NCBI GenBank assembly: GCA_040766985.1
Contig: JAXGPL010000014.1
Coordinates: 16,119-80,118 of the forward strand
DNA from: JAXGPL01 sp040766985
GTDB taxonomy: Bacteria; Bacillota; Sulfobacillia; JAUYEG01
Direction of reading: 5' to 3'
DNA length: 64,000 nt
Part shown: one piece after another, positions 63,539 through 64,000 of the stretch
Position numbering within the stretch: the stretch's first letter is position 1
Layout: each line of letters opens with the position of its first letter
Made by a program: the position numbers and the translations under genes
The notes under the pieces: model-generated
What the model saw: only the letters and a program-made list of their open reading frames with translations
Databases searched by the model: none
What the model was told of the DNA's origin: nothing

Positions 63539-64000
63539 ATGAACCGCGCACGGGTCATGCGAACAGTAGTACTACCGCTGGTGGTGGCCTTGGTTGCCAC
63601 GCTCGGTCTTTACCAGTTGATCTCCAGTCAGGCCGGCAGCCGCGGTCCCTCCATAGTGGAGACCACGAGCGTCGTAGTAGCGACGCGGCCGATTCCCTCG
63701 CACACGATGATCACTTCCGACATGGTCGCACTGCAGCAGGTGCCTGCGGCATACGTTCTGCCCGGGGCGGTGCGAGCCGTTGACGGTTGTCTCGGCAGGG
63801 TTTCCCTGGTTCCGATTGCTTCCGGGGAAACCGTCCTGACGTCCAAGATCACTGGAACAAAACCGGGTTCCGCGGGCCTTTCGTATACCATCCCTCAGGG
63901 CAAGCGGGCCCTGACGATGCAGGTGGATGAAATCATCGGCGTCGCAGGCTTCCCGCAGCCAGGCGACAAGCTCGATATCCTCGTGACCTACGCTGCGACC
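63539..64000 (+). CDS. cpaB: Flp pilus assembly protein CpaB/RcpC (cut by window end)
   Basis: ATG 63539 with CGGAGGGA upstream opens a frame that runs off the window. The first residues MNRARVMRTVVLPLVVALVA give one membrane helix; then VVVATRPIPSHTMITSDMV and LGRVSLVPIASGETVLTSKI form the SAF domain, and the start of the RcpC domain (LTMQVDEIIGVAGFPQPGDKLDILV) is visible. CpaB is a periplasmic or extracellular part of the Tad machine. 154 residues are visible; the family has about 260. Confidence 0.9.
   Translation, partial: MNRARVMRTVVLPLVVALVATLGLYQLISSQAGSRGPSIVETTSVVVATRPIPSHTMITSDMVALQQVPAAYVLPGAVRAVDGCLGRVSLVPIASGETVLTSKITGTKPGSAGLSYTIPQGKRALTMQVDEIIGVAGFPQPGDKLDILVTYAAT

Noticed and set aside
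1..64000. Insertion sequence or prophage genes
   Set aside because: No transposase, integrase, terminase or capsid motif was seen in any frame; repeats present are short tandem units only.

Overview
This 64 kb window reads as a contig from a high-GC, spore-forming, anaerobic Bacillota (Clostridia), most like the Peptococcaceae, Desulfotomaculum or Moorella groups. That placement is an inference from gene content. The main pointers are a complete pro-sigma-K gene with its membrane-associated N-terminus, IreB, a T-box leader in front of alaS, a 6S-type RNA after aspS, an Rrf2-iscS-iscU cassette, the order recJ-rel-dtd-hisS-aspS, and a selC tRNA next to selB. Rubrerythrin, radical SAM and [4Fe-4S] proteins and a Na+-translocating decarboxylase module fit strict anaerobic growth. 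Genes are tightly packed and start often with GTG or TTG, mostly behind strong Shine-Dalgarno sequences.

Layout. 0-1.4 kb: remnant of a large 2-hydroxyacyl-CoA dehydratase activase, a six-unit ~102-bp tandem array, and a broken zinc-ribbon gene. 1.4-12.4 kb: metabolic genes (tandem GNAT, Na+-decarboxylase beta and gamma subunits, a radical SAM protein coupled to a serine hydrolase, rubrerythrin, GT4 glycosyltransferase, and a minus-strand run encoding a PLP aminotransferase, a DHDPS-family aldolase, Hpt and a D-amino-acid transaminase). 12.5-15.9 kb: a MutL/GlmL-type ASKHA ATPase followed 5 bp later by an unrecognised 501-aa protein with lipoyl-like and KOW-like segments. 16-20.6 kb: trxB, trxA, tRNA-Sec, selB (broken, with its 3' end tandemly repeated) and an HD-domain gene. 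20.7-27.3 kb: secD, secF, and a three-gene cassette of ChlI-type AAA+ ATPase, unknown protein and VWA protein. 27.4-40.2 kb: lapA-like gene, recJ, rel, dtd, MBL hydrolase, M14 carboxypeptidase, CPBP protease (opposite strand), hisS and aspS. 40.2-55.5 kb: 6S RNA, threonine aldolase, rarA, rrf2, iscS, iscU, a 2.5-kb decayed stretch, T-box, alaS, ireB, rhomboid, Fe-S aldo-keto reductase, ruvX fused to a DUF1292 domain, mltG and sigK. 55.5-59.9 kb: carAB on the minus strand behind a clear sigma-A promoter. 60-64 kb: flavodoxin-fold reductase, stand-alone LigD-type phosphoesterase, BON protein, YqeG phosphatase, and the start of a Flp/Tad pilus operon that runs off the right edge.

The most striking global property is the number of single-base frame breaks, including in genes that should be indispensable (aspS, alaS, carA) as well as selB, oadB, iscU, rhomboid and others. 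They lie beside long intact genes (carB, rel, recJ, sigK). Because no cell can lose aspS or alaS without a second copy, I read most of these as indel errors in the assembly. The activase remnant and the 45.2-47.3 kb stretch look more like real decay. The best candidates for undescribed biology are the MutL-like ATPase plus its 501-aa partner, and the AAA+/unknown/VWA cassette between secDF and recJ.
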